10,441 bases of DNA, from the NCBI GenBank assembly GCA_021823305.1, contig JAKAOE010000028.1, positions 1-10,441 on the forward strand, given 5' to 3'. The first letter of the stretch is position 1, and the number at the start of each line of letters is the position of its first letter. The notes beneath the pieces are model-generated. The model did no database searches. It was given only the letters and a program-made list of their open reading frames with translations, and was not told the DNA's origin. This document shows positions 1 to 6,972 of the stretch, piece by piece. This DNA is from Acidobacteriota bacterium. Lineage in GTDB: Bacteria > Acidobacteriota > Terriglobia > Terriglobales > SCQP01. A program made the translations under genes and the position numbers.

Positions 1-2
1 CC

Positions 3-413
3 GGCCGCAAGGCTTTGCCCGAGCTGCGCGCGCCCGAGACCTTCCACGTCTGGCTCTTCCGCATCGTCAAGCGCGCCTGCTACCGCCAGCGCGGCCTGCA
101 TCGTCAGCAGGGCCCCGCGGTTTCCTTGGAGGACCTGCCTGATGCCGGCGCCGAGCTCGAGGCCGGCGCTGCCTGGCCCGACGAGATGCTGCTGCGCGAG
201 GAAACCCGCCGCCAGGTGCAGCAGGCCCTGGCCACGCTCTCCGCCGCCGACCGCCTCATCGTCCTGCTGCGCGATTTCGAGGAACTCCCCACCGCCGAAG
301 TCGCCGGCATCATGGACCTGGGCGAATCGGCGGTCAAAATGCGCCTGCACCGCGCCCGGCAAAAGCTCCGCCGCCTGCTCGCCCCCGCCGGCGACTCCGC
401 GCCTCCGGCCTAG
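3..413 (+). CDS. ECF-type RNA polymerase sigma factor, 5' partial
   Basis: This is the C-terminal 136 residues of a sigma-70 family factor, which directs RNA polymerase to a small regulon. The frame is open to the left edge, so the start lies outside the window; a TTG at 15 is internal, because the end of sigma region 2 (FHVWLFRIVKRACYRQR, about residues 14-30) spans it. After an acidic linker, region 4 occupies about residues 75-125, with the helix-turn-helix TAEVAGIMDLGESAVKMRLH followed by the usual RARQKLRRLL. The linker and region 4 lengths fit extracytoplasmic-function (ECF) sigma factors. The usual anti-sigma partner is not downstream, where the convergent efflux operon begins at once. 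It may lie upstream or be missing. The family is certain; the regulon cannot be read from here. Confidence 0.93.
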   Translation, partial: GRKALPELRAPETFHVWLFRIVKRACYRQRGLHRQQGPAVSLEDLPDAGAELEAGAAWPDEMLLREETRRQVQQALATLSAADRLIVLLRDFEELPTAEVAGIMDLGESAVKMRLHRARQKLRRLLAPAGDSAPPA

Positions 414-3400
414 GCCGCCGCCGGCGCTTCGCGCCGCCACGCCATGTAGTACAGCACCGGCACCGCCAGACGCGAGATCAGCGTCGAGGCCACCTCGCCC
501 GCCATCAGCGAGATCGCCAGACCCTGGAAGATCGGGTCGGGCAGGATCACCGACGCGCCCACGATCACCGCCGCCGCCGTCAGCAGCATCGGCCGGAAGC
601 GCACCGCCCCCGCGTCCACCACCGCCTGCGCCAGCTCCGCGCCCTGCGCCCGCCGCAGCTCGATGAAGTCCACCAGAATGATCGAGTTACGCACGATGAT
701 GCCGGCGCCGGCGATGAAGCCGATCATCGAGGTTGCGGTGAAGAACGCCCCCAGCGCCCAGTGCGCCGGCAGGATGCCGATCAACGTCAGCGGGATCGGC
801 GCCAGGATCACCAGCGGCGTCTTGTAGCTGCGGAACCAGAACACCACCAGCACATAGATCAGCGCCAGCACCGCCGCGAACGCCAGCCCCAGGTCCTTGA
901 ACACACGCACCGTCGTGTCCCACTCCCCGTCCCAGCGCAGCGTGAAGTGGCGGGTGCTGCCCGGTGCCGCGCCCAGCGAGATCGCCAGCGGCCGCCCGTC
1001 GGGCCCGGTCAGTTTCGCCAGCCGCTTGTCCATGTTGAACATGGCGTACGCCGGGCTCTCCACCCCGCCCGCCACATCGCCCATCACGTACACCACCGGC
1101 CGCAGGTCCTTGTGCTGGATCGGCTGCGCCACCACGCCCGTGTGCACCGTCACCAGCTCCGACAGCGGCACCGCGCCCCGGCCGCCCTGCGCCGGCACCG
1201 AAATCCGCAGCAGGTTGGCCACGCCGGAACGGTCCGCGCGGCTCAGCCGCACCCGGATCGGCACCGGCTCGGCCTCGCGCGCGATGTGCGCCAGCCCCGC
1301 CGTCTCGCCCGAGAGCGCGATCTGCAGCGTTTGCGCCACCGCGCTCACCGCCACGCCGCTCAGCGCCGCCTTGCGCTGGTCCATGGCGAACGCCAGCCGC
1401 CGCTCCGGATCCCGCACGAACCAGTCCACGTCCACCACTCCCGGCGTGGTCAGGAACACGCGCTTCACCTGTGCCGCCATCGCGATCTGCTGGCCGTAGT
1501 CGGGGCCATAGATCTCCGCCACCAGCGTCTGCAACACCGGCGGTCCGGGCGGAATCTCGGCCACCGTGAGGCGCGCTCCCGCCGCCGCGGCGATCCGGTC
1601 CAGCCCCGGGCGGAAGCGCAGCGCCAGCGCGTGGCTCGACAGCGGCCGCTTCGATGCGTCCACCAGGTTGACCTGCAGGTCGGCCTGGTTGGGGTTGGTG
1701 CGCAGGAAGTAATGCCGCACCAGCCCGTTGAAGTTGTAGGGCGCGGCCGCGCCGACGTAGCTCTCCACGTTGGTCACCTGCGGTTGCCGCTGCAGCCACC
1801 CGCTCAGCCGCTGCGCCAGCGCCGCGGTGCGCTCCAGCGGCGCGCCGTCGGGCATCTGGACGATCACCTCCATCTCGCTCTTGTTGTCGAAGGGCAGCAT
1901 CTTCACGATCACCGCCTTCATGTACAGCATGCTCAGCGCCGCCAGCAGCAGCGCCACCACCCCGCCCAGGAACGCCCAGCGGTACCGCCGGTGCGCCAGC
2001 AGCGGCGCCATCACCCGCCGGTACAGCCGTGTCATCCAATCCTCGGGCGCGCCCGCGCCGTGCCCGCCCGCGTCCACGGCGTACGCCGGGCGGCAGCGCC
2101 CGCGCAGCGTCCGCACCGCCGCCCAGGGCGCGATGATGAAGGCGCTGGCCAGCGAGATCACCATCGCCGCCGACGCCCCCACCGGGATCGGCCGCATATA
2201 TGGCCCCATCAGCCCGCCCACGAACGCCATCGGCAGCAGCGCCGCGATCACCGTCAGCGTCGCCAGGATGGTCGGGTTGCCCACCTCCGCCACCGCCTCC
2301 ACCGCCACCGCCGGCAGCGGCCGGTCGCAGTTCTGCGGCAGGTGCCAGTGGCGCGCGATGTTCTCCACCACCACGATCGCGTCATCCACCAGGATGCCGA
2401 TCGAAAAGATCAGCGCGAACAGCGTGATCCGGTTCAGCGTGTAGCCGTACAGCTGGAACAGGAACAGCGTCAGCAGCAGCGTCACCGGGATCGCCACCCC
2501 CACCACCGCCGACTCGCGCCAGCCCAGCGCGAAGCCCACCAGCAGCACCACCGACACCGTCGCCAGCAGCATGTGGAACAGCAGCTCGTTCGAGCGCTCC
2601 TCGGCCGTCTTGCCGTAGTTGCGCGTCACCGTCACCGCCACGCCCGAGGGGATCATCCGTCCCTCCAGCGGCCGCACCTGCGCCAGCACGTCGTCCACCA
2701 CCTGGATCGCGTTCGAGCCCTCCAGCTTCGACACCGCGATCGTCACCGCCGGCAGCGGATGCGGGTCGGCCGCCGTCGTGATGCGCACGTAGTGCGTCGC
2801 GCTCGCCGGCCCGTCGCTGACCGTCGCCACGTCGCCCAGCAGCACCGGCTTCCCCGCGCTCACCCCCACCACCACGTCGCTCAATTCCTTGGCGCTGGTC
2901 AGGAACTGCCCGGCGTACACCACCGACTCGCGGTTGTCGCGGTCGAATGTGCCCGCGCGCGCCTGCCGATCCGCCGCTCCGATCGCCCGCGCCACCGTCT
3001 CCGGCGCCAGCCCGTAGGCCGCCAGGCGCGCCGTCTGCAGCCGCACCTCGAGCGCCCGCGGCTCACCGCCGATGATGCCCACGTCGCTCACCTGCGGCAC
3101 CCGCCGGATGATGTCCTGCAGCGTATCCGCCACCCGCCGCAGTTGGTAGCCGTCGTAGCCCGGCCCGGAGAGCGTCAGCGCCAACACCGGCACGTCGTAA
3201 ATCGAGCGCAGCTTGATCAGCGGCGGCGACGCCCCCGGCGGCAGTTCGTCCAGGTGCGCGTAGAGCTTGGTGTAGACCTGCGTCAGGCTCTGCTGCACGT
3301 CCAGCCCCACGCGGAATCGCACCACCACCATCGCCAGCCCCGGGCTCGAGGTCGAGTACACGTGGTCCACGCCCGGGATTTCCTCGATCAGCCGCTCCAT

Positions 3401-3649
3401 CGGGTAGGTCAGCCGCTGCTCCACCTCCGCCGGCGACGCTCCCGGCATCTGCGAGAACACGTCCACGAACGGCACCCGGATCTGCGGCTCCTCCTCGCGC
3501 GGCATCGTCCACAGCGACCAGCCGCCCAGCAGCACTGATCCCAGGATGAACAGCGGCGTCAGCTTGGAGTGGATGAAGTGGCCGGCGATGCGTCCCGCCA
3601 GCCCCTGTCCGGGCGCCGCGCCGGAGGCGTGCGGGTCAGCGTGACGCAC
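410..3649 (-). CDS. RND-family efflux pump permease (inner-membrane subunit)
   Basis: This 1079-residue proton-driven RND transporter has full family length. It should sit in the inner membrane and export substrate through the adaptor and outer membrane factor encoded just upstream. The 12 helices follow the family layout: TM1 about 31-48, TM2-6 about 356-512, TM7 about 558-577 and TM8-12 about 916-1071, with large periplasmic loops after TM1 and TM7. TM4 carries the proton-relay pair D422-D423 in GILVDDAIVVVEN. TM10 has Arg987 (IIVRNSIILVDF) where AcrB has its relay Lys. PREEEPQI (50-57) and VKMLPFDNKSE (582-592) mark the subfamily usually annotated as acriflavin resistance-type RND, not a clear CzcA/CusA metal pump. 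The GTG start at 3649 lies inside the adaptor gene (14-base overlap) and has a GGGGA five bases upstream. Substrate unknown. Confidence 0.96.
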   Translation of the reverse strand: MRHADPHASGAAPGQGLAGRIAGHFIHSKLTPLFILGSVLLGGWSLWTMPREEEPQIRVPFVDVFSQMPGASPAEVEQRLTYPMERLIEEIPGVDHVYSTSSPGLAMVVVRFRVGLDVQQSLTQVYTKLYAHLDELPPGASPPLIKLRSIYDVPVLALTLSGPGYDGYQLRRVADTLQDIIRRVPQVSDVGIIGGEPRALEVRLQTARLAAYGLAPETVARAIGAADRQARAGTFDRDNRESVVYAGQFLTSAKELSDVVVGVSAGKPVLLGDVATVSDGPASATHYVRITTAADPHPLPAVTIAVSKLEGSNAIQVVDDVLAQVRPLEGRMIPSGVAVTVTRNYGKTAEERSNELLFHMLLATVSVVLLVGFALGWRESAVVGVAIPVTLLLTLFLFQLYGYTLNRITLFALIFSIGILVDDAIVVVENIARHWHLPQNCDRPLPAVAVEAVAEVGNPTILATLTVIAALLPMAFVGGLMGPYMRPIPVGASAAMVISLASAFIIAPWAAVRTLRGRCRPAYAVDAGGHGAGAPEDWMTRLYRRVMAPLLAHRRYRWAFLGGVVALLLAALSMLYMKAVIVKMLPFDNKSEMEVIVQMPDGAPLERTAALAQRLSGWLQRQPQVTNVESYVGAAAPYNFNGLVRHYFLRTNPNQADLQVNLVDASKRPLSSHALALRFRPGLDRIAAAAGARLTVAEIPPGPPVLQTLVAEIYGPDYGQQIAMAAQVKRVFLTTPGVVDVDWFVRDPERRLAFAMDQRKAALSGVAVSAVAQTLQIALSGETAGLAHIAREAEPVPIRVRLSRADRSGVANLLRISVPAQGGRGAVPLSELVTVHTGVVAQPIQHKDLRPVVYVMGDVAGGVESPAYAMFNMDKRLAKLTGPDGRPLAISLGAAPGSTRHFTLRWDGEWDTTVRVFKDLGLAFAAVLALIYVLVVFWFRSYKTPLVILAPIPLTLIGILPAHWALGAFFTATSMIGFIAGAGIIVRNSIILVDFIELRRAQGAELAQAVVDAGAVRFRPMLLTAAAVIVGASVILPDPIFQGLAISLMAGEVASTLISRLAVPVLYYMAWRREAPAAA

Positions 3650-4814
3650 GCGCGTCCCCCGCCAGCCGTTGCGGGTTGAGCAAGTACCGCTCGCCCGCGC
3701 TCAGCCCCGACAGCACCTCGACCTGGTTCCCGTGCGCCGTTCCCAGCGTCACCAGCCGCAGTTCCGCCCGTCCCGCCGCGTTGATCACGTACATCTCCTC
3801 CAGCTCGCCGAAGCGCAGCACCGCCGCCGCCGGCACCCGCAGCGCCGCCGCCGCCGGCGCGCCCGCCAGCGGCAGCTCCGCCTCCCCGTACAGTCCGCTG
3901 CGCAGCCCGGGCGCGTCCGGCAGCGCCAGCTTCACCACCGCCGCGCGCGCCTCCGGGTCGCTGGTGGGTGCGATCTCGCGGATCGTCGCCGCCAGCTCGC
4001 GTCCCGCCGGCGCGCCCAGCCGCACCGCCGCCCGCGCCCCCAGCCGCAGCCGCCCCACCACGCTGTCGGGCGCCGCCACCGCGATCTGCCAGCCGCCCGC
4101 CCGCTCCAGCCGCAGCAGCGGCGTGCCCGGCGCCGCCAGGTCGCCGGGGTTCACATACTTCGCCGTCACCACGCCCGCGAACGGCGCGCCCACCGCGCTG
4201 TAGCCGGCCTGGATCTCGGCCTGCGCCCGCCGCGCCCGCGCCGCCGTCGCGCGCTCCGCCGCGCCGCGCACCGCGTCATGCGCCGCCTGCGCCGCGGCCG
4301 CCGCCGCGCGCGCCTCCGCCTGCACCTGTTCGTACTCGTGCGGGCTCACCGAGTTCTCCCGCCGCAGCGTCTGGTAGCGTTCATACGTCGCCTGCGCCAG
4401 CCGTGCCCGCGCGTTCGCCGCGTGCGCCTGCTGCCCGGCCGCCTGCAGTGCCGCGCCCGCCGCCGCCACCTCCGCCCGCGCCGCCGCCAGCCCCTGCTCC
4501 GCCACCGGCGTGGCCAGCTCCACCAGCGTCTCGCCCGCCTTGACCCGCGCGCCCACATCCACCCGCACCGCGCGCACCGTGCCGCTCGCCTGCGCCGCCA
4601 GCGTGGCCGTGGTGCGCGCTTCCACCGTGCCCACCGCGGCGTAAGTCGCCGCCGCCGTCTCCGCCTGCTCCTTGGCCACGCGCGCGCCCGCTGGCAGCGC
4701 CCAGCCCGCCGCCGGCGCGGCCGCCGGCTGCGTCGCCGTCCCGCAGCCCGCCAGCGCCCCGCTCAGCGCCATCCCCAGCGCCGCCGTCCATCCCAGCCGT
4801 AGAGTTTTCGTCAC
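3636..4814 (-). CDS. HlyD/AcrA-type periplasmic adaptor lipoprotein of RND efflux system
   Basis: This 392-residue membrane fusion protein bridges the RND pump and the TolC-like channel. The N-terminus is a lipoprotein signal with lipobox LAGC (Cys24), which should anchor it to a membrane. The first half of a biotinyl-lipoyl domain (about 65-105, SGTVRAVRVDVGARVKAGETL) is followed by an Ala-rich alpha-hairpin (about 105-200). The lipoyl return half is IQAGYSAVGAPFAGVVTAKYVNPGD (in part 204-225), then come beta-barrel and membrane-proximal domains ending in LSGLSAGERYLLNP. The start is the GTG at 4812-4814: it overlaps the stop of the upstream gene as GTGA and has GGGAG seven bases before it. 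The open frame runs further upstream, but that part is an out-of-frame reading of the tolC-like gene. Substrate cannot be inferred from the adaptor. Confidence 0.94.
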   Translation of the reverse strand: MTKTLRLGWTAALGMALSGALAGCGTATQPAAAPAAGWALPAGARVAKEQAETAAATYAAVGTVEARTTATLAAQASGTVRAVRVDVGARVKAGETLVELATPVAEQGLAAARAEVAAAGAALQAAGQQAHAANARARLAQATYERYQTLRRENSVSPHEYEQVQAEARAAAAAAQAAHDAVRGAAERATAARARRAQAEIQAGYSAVGAPFAGVVTAKYVNPGDLAAPGTPLLRLERAGGWQIAVAAPDSVVGRLRLGARAAVRLGAPAGRELAATIREIAPTSDPEARAAVVKLALPDAPGLRSGLYGEAELPLAGAPAAAALRVPAAAVLRFGELEEMYVINAAGRAELRLVTLGTAHGNQVEVLSGLSAGERYLLNPQRLAGDARASR

Positions 4815-6211
4815 CGCGTAGCTCCCGTCACCGCCGTCGCACTCAGCTCGCCCGCCGCCAGCGCCCGGTTGGCCGCGCTCACCGCCAGCGCGTAGCGCGC
4901 CTCGAGCGCCTGGTTCTGCGCCTGCGTCAGCGCCGTCTCCGCCCCCAGCAGCTCGGTGATCGTCGCCAGGCCGCTGGTGTACCGGTTGCGCTCGATCGTT
5001 AGCGCCGCCGCCGCTTGCGCCGCCGCCTGGCGCGCGATCCGCGCCTGTTGCGCCGCCGTCACGCCCGCCTGCCACGCCTCCCGCACCTCCATCTCCACCC
5101 CCTGCCGCAGCTCCGCGCTGCGTGCCGTCTCCCGCCGCTCCGCCGCCAGCGCCGCCTGCAGCGCCGCCCGCCGCCGCCCGCCGCTGTAGGGTGTCCAGCG
5201 CAGCGTCAGCCCCAGCGTCCAGTTCGAGCCGCCGCCATTTGCGAACCGCCACTGGTCGTGCTCCCACGCCGCCGCTCCCTCCAGCGTCGGCAGAAAGGCG
5301 GCCTGCGCCCGCGTCACTTCCGCCCGCGCCGCCGCCAGCCGGTTCCGCTCCGCCTGCAGCTCCGGCCGCCGCCGCTGCGCCGCCTCGAGCAGCGCCGCCA
5401 GCGAGGCCGCCTCCGGCGCCACGCCCGCTTGCGCGTCGTCCGCATCCGGCGGCAACGGCACCGGCGTCGCCTGGTCGCGCCCCATCGCCTGGTTCAGCCC
5501 CGCCCGCGCCACCTCCGCCTGCCCCTGTGCCGCCGCCAGCGCTTCCTCGGCCTGCGCTGCATATACCTGCGCCCGCAGCGCGTCGGCCTGCACCGCCATC
5601 CCGGCGCGGTACCGCGCCTGCGCTTGGTGCAGGCTGGAGGCGGCCTCGGCCGCCGCGCTGCGCGCGATCCGCACCCCCGCTTCTTCCGCCGCCAGCCGGT
5701 AGTAGGCGTTCACCACCGCCGCCACCACCCCCTGCCGCGCCTGCTCGCTTGCGCTCGCCGCCGCCTTTACCCCGAGGCGCGCCTCGCGCGTGCGCAGTTC
5801 GGCCTGCCGCGCGTCGAACAGCGGCACGCCCACCGCGACCCGCGTCGCGTAGTTGTTCAGCGGCGCCGGATGGTTGAGCTGGTTGAGCGCCAGGTCCGCG
5901 ACGGTGAAGCGCTGCTGGCTGAGCAGCGTCCCGAACACGCTCACCGGATTGTCGCTGCGCGTAAAGCCTTCGCTGGTCTCCACTTGCGGCCGCCGCCCCG
6001 CCGCCGCCTCGCCCACCGCCGCCCGCGCCGCCGACTCCTCCGCCTGCGCCGCGCGCAGCCGCGGGCTGTGCGCCAGCGCGATCGTCACCGCCTCCCGCAG
6101 GCTCAGCCCCCGCGCCGCCGGCCCGGCCGCCTGCTGCGCCCCTGCCGCCAGCGCCAGCGCCAACGCGCCCACCGCCGGCGCCAACCTGTGGCGACCGCGC
6201 CCGCCGCTCAT
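4811..6211 (-). CDS. TolC/OprM-type outer membrane efflux protein
   Basis: This 466-residue outer membrane factor forms the exit channel of the tripartite pump. A basic, hydrophobic signal peptide (about 1-25, ending near AAGA/QQ) has no lipobox cysteine, so this is not an OprM-type lipoprotein. Two outer membrane efflux repeats follow. The first begins at LSLREAVTIALAHSPRLRAA (36-55) and the second near residue 268. Each has the NPxLxxA-like entry helix and long Ala/Gln/Arg-rich helices, with VAVGVPLFDARQAE (126-139) and LGLTLRWTPYSGGRRRAA (333-350) as the strand and turn elements. The ATG at 6209-6211 overlaps the stop of the DUF2892 gene as ATGA. An in-frame ATG at 6268 is rejected because it would lie inside that gene. 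No good Shine-Dalgarno is seen, which fits coupling by reinitiation. Confidence 0.94.
   Translation of the reverse strand: MSGGRGRHRLAPAVGALALALAAGAQQAAGPAARGLSLREAVTIALAHSPRLRAAQAEESAARAAVGEAAAGRRPQVETSEGFTRSDNPVSVFGTLLSQQRFTVADLALNQLNHPAPLNNYATRVAVGVPLFDARQAELRTREARLGVKAAASASEQARQGVVAAVVNAYYRLAAEEAGVRIARSAAAEAASSLHQAQARYRAGMAVQADALRAQVYAAQAEEALAAAQGQAEVARAGLNQAMGRDQATPVPLPPDADDAQAGVAPEAASLAALLEAAQRRRPELQAERNRLAAARAEVTRAQAAFLPTLEGAAAWEHDQWRFANGGGSNWTLGLTLRWTPYSGGRRRAALQAALAAERRETARSAELRQGVEMEVREAWQAGVTAAQQARIARQAAAQAAAALTIERNRYTSGLATITELLGAETALTQAQNQALEARYALAVSAANRALAAGELSATAVTGATR
4822..4826 (-). promoter_or_regulatory. Ribosome binding site of the adaptor gene
   Basis: GGGAG on the minus strand lies seven bases before the GTG at 4814, inside the last codons of the tolC-like gene. 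It supports the GTG, overlapping the previous stop, as the adaptor start instead of any upstream codon. Confidence 0.6.
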
Positions 6212-6411
6212 CGGCTCGCCGCCAGCGCCGGCTTGCGCAACCGGTTCAGCAGCATCGCCAGCGGGCAAAAATCAGTGAATCCCGACTGCAGCAGGTTCGC
6301 GCCCACGAAGGCCGTCAGCCAGTACCAGCCCGGCGCGACGAAATGCCCCAACCCCAAGCTCAGCAACACCATGGCCCCGGCGAAGATTCTCACGATCCGT
6401 TCGGTTTGCAT
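6208..6411 (-). CDS. DUF2892 / YgaP-like small inner-membrane protein
   Basis: This 67-residue protein resembles the transmembrane domain of YgaP (DUF2892), but it has no rhodanese domain. Two membrane helices are visible, about residues 8-22 (RIFAGAMVLLSLGLG) and 27-43, followed by the family signature SGFTDFCP with Cys49-Pro50 and a basic tail. The family's biochemical role is unknown, although it often occurs near sulfur and efflux genes. The ATG at 6411 is chosen because GGGAG stands at 6417-6421 and because family members start just before the first helix. An in-frame ATG at 6480 would add a 23-residue polar extension without a clear ribosome site. It is the first gene of the efflux operon and its stop overlaps the tolC-like start. 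It could be an accessory subunit of the pump, but that is inference. Confidence 0.88.
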   Translation of the reverse strand: MQTERIVRIFAGAMVLLSLGLGHFVAPGWYWLTAFVGANLLQSGFTDFCPLAMLLNRLRKPALAASR

Positions 6412-6416
6412 GCGGT

Positions 6417-6421
6417 CTCCC
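6417..6421 (-). promoter_or_regulatory. Ribosome binding site of the DUF2892 gene
   Basis: GGGAG on the minus strand, five bases before the ATG at 6411, fixes the start of the first gene of the efflux operon. Four bases further upstream lies the inverted repeat at 6426-6442. Confidence 0.6.
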
Positions 6422-6425
6422 GTCC

Positions 6426-6442
6426 GGCCGGCGGTTCCGGCC
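6426..6442. repeat. Perfect inverted repeat GGCCGG-N5-CCGGCC
   Basis: Six-base GC-only arms with a five-base spacer would form a stable hairpin in the leader of the minus-strand operon, directly upstream of its ribosome binding site. There is no following T-run in either direction, so it is not an intrinsic terminator. It might tune translation or be a protein site, but chance is also possible at this GC content. Confidence 0.45.
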
Positions 6443-6485
6443 TTCCTCCGCATAGAGGCAGCCGGGGGGCAAAACGTCACTTTCC

Positions 6486-6499
6486 GTGATTTCTGTCAC
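6486..6499. promoter_or_regulatory. Candidate CRP/FNR-family operator (GTGA-N6-TCAC)
   Basis: GTGA at 6486-6489 and TCAC at 6496-6499 are separated by exactly six bases, which is the core of the CRP-type consensus TGTGA-N6-TCACA. A third half-site, TCAC at 6477-6480, lies to the left and also forms an inverted pair with the central GTGA. The outer bases do not match the full CRP consensus. The position between two divergent genes is right for an operator, but no regulator gene lies in the window and the site is short. Confidence 0.4.
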
Positions 6500-6543
6500 C
6501 GAACCCGTGCCCGTGCGTCTGATGGAAGCGGCTTGGAATTGTC

Positions 6544-6963
6544 ATGCACCTTCCTTCCCCTTACGGCTACATCCGCGCTGTGCACCTCGACTTCGACGAC
6601 GCCGTCGCCCGCCTCGAGCAGGCGCTCGCCGAGGAGGGCTTCGGCGTCCTCTGCCGCATCGACCTCCAGGCCAAGTTGAAGGAAAAGCTGGGTGTGGAGT
6701 TCCCGCGCTACATTCAGCTTGGCGCCTGCAACCCGCGGCTCGCCGAGCAGGCGCTGCGCCACGATCTCGCCATTGGCCTGCTGCTGCCCTGTCCCGCCGT
6801 CGTCTACCAGGCCGACGGCCGTATCTTCCTTGGCGCCGTGGACGCCGTCCGCCGCCTGACCGCCGGCGCCGCCTCGCCTGATCCCGCGCTGGAGGCGCTT
6901 GCGCGCGACATCAACCTCCACCTTCAGCGCGCCATCGATCGCGCCGCCGATGCGCGGCCCTGA
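6544..6963 (+). CDS. DUF302 domain protein
   Basis: This 139-residue cytoplasmic protein belongs to the DUF302 (TT1751-like) family, whose function is unknown. The family pattern is clear: DFDDAVARLEQALAEEGFGVL (in part 16-36) followed by a RIDLQAKLKEKLGV segment, then YIQLGACNPRLAEQAL (56-71), and LLLPCPAVVY (79-88). The two family cysteines are present (Cys62 and Cys83). The protein has no signal peptide or membrane helix. The ATG at 6544 gives the normal N-terminus, with a modest GGAA eight bases upstream. It is transcribed away from the DUF2892/efflux operon across a shared promoter region. From memory, DUF302 and DUF2892 genes recur near RND pumps and sulfur genes in other bacteria, which suggests they belong together here. 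The role in the system is unknown. Confidence 0.9.
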   Translation: MHLPSPYGYIRAVHLDFDDAVARLEQALAEEGFGVLCRIDLQAKLKEKLGVEFPRYIQLGACNPRLAEQALRHDLAIGLLLPCPAVVYQADGRIFLGAVDAVRRLTAGAASPDPALEALARDINLHLQRAIDRAADARP

Positions 6964-6965
6964 GG
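6962..6965 (+). promoter_or_regulatory. Ribosome binding site of the deacetylase gene, overlapping the DUF302 stop
   Basis: GAGG overlaps the TGA stop of the DUF302 gene and lies seven bases before the GTG at 6973. This points to co-transcription and supports the GTG start. Confidence 0.5.
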
Positions 6966-6972
6966 CGGTCGC

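Larger units (their letters stand above)
6412..6543. promoter_or_regulatory. Divergent intergenic region between efflux operon and DUF302 gene
   Basis: This 132-base spacer must hold promoters for both directions. It contains the GC hairpin at 6426-6442 and the GTGA/TCAC half-sites around 6476-6499. The stretch 6471-6495 is noticeably less GC-rich than the rest of the window, as promoter DNA often is. For the minus direction a weak pair can be drawn: GTGACG (complement of 6475-6480) and TCTATG (complement of 6451-6456), about 18 bases apart. It matches the sigma-70 consensus poorly, so I do not assign transcription starts. Confidence 0.55.

Noticed and set aside
2281..2320. Repeated CCACCGCC-like triplet motifs on the plus strand, also seen elsewhere in the pump and tolC-like genes
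   Set aside because: These are Ala/Val/Gly-rich codon runs of the minus-strand genes with GC-ending codons. They are not DNA repeats or CRISPR units, and no regularly spaced identical repeats exist in the window.
761..3538. A 925-codon open frame on the plus strand opposite the pump gene
   Set aside because: Its translation is a run of Arg, His, Gln and Pro typical of antisense frames in very GC-rich genes. It has no recognisable domain, and the minus-strand frame is an unmistakable RND pump.
4815..5267. Upstream extension of the adaptor gene
   Set aside because: The in-frame extension is a Gly/Ala-only out-of-frame reading of the tolC-like gene. The GTG at 4814 has a ribosome site and is directly followed by the lipoprotein signal.
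5015..6679. A long plus-strand open frame over the tolC-like gene and the divergent spacer
   Set aside because: It is an Arg/Pro-rich antisense shadow that crosses the divergent intergenic region and two clearly coding genes.
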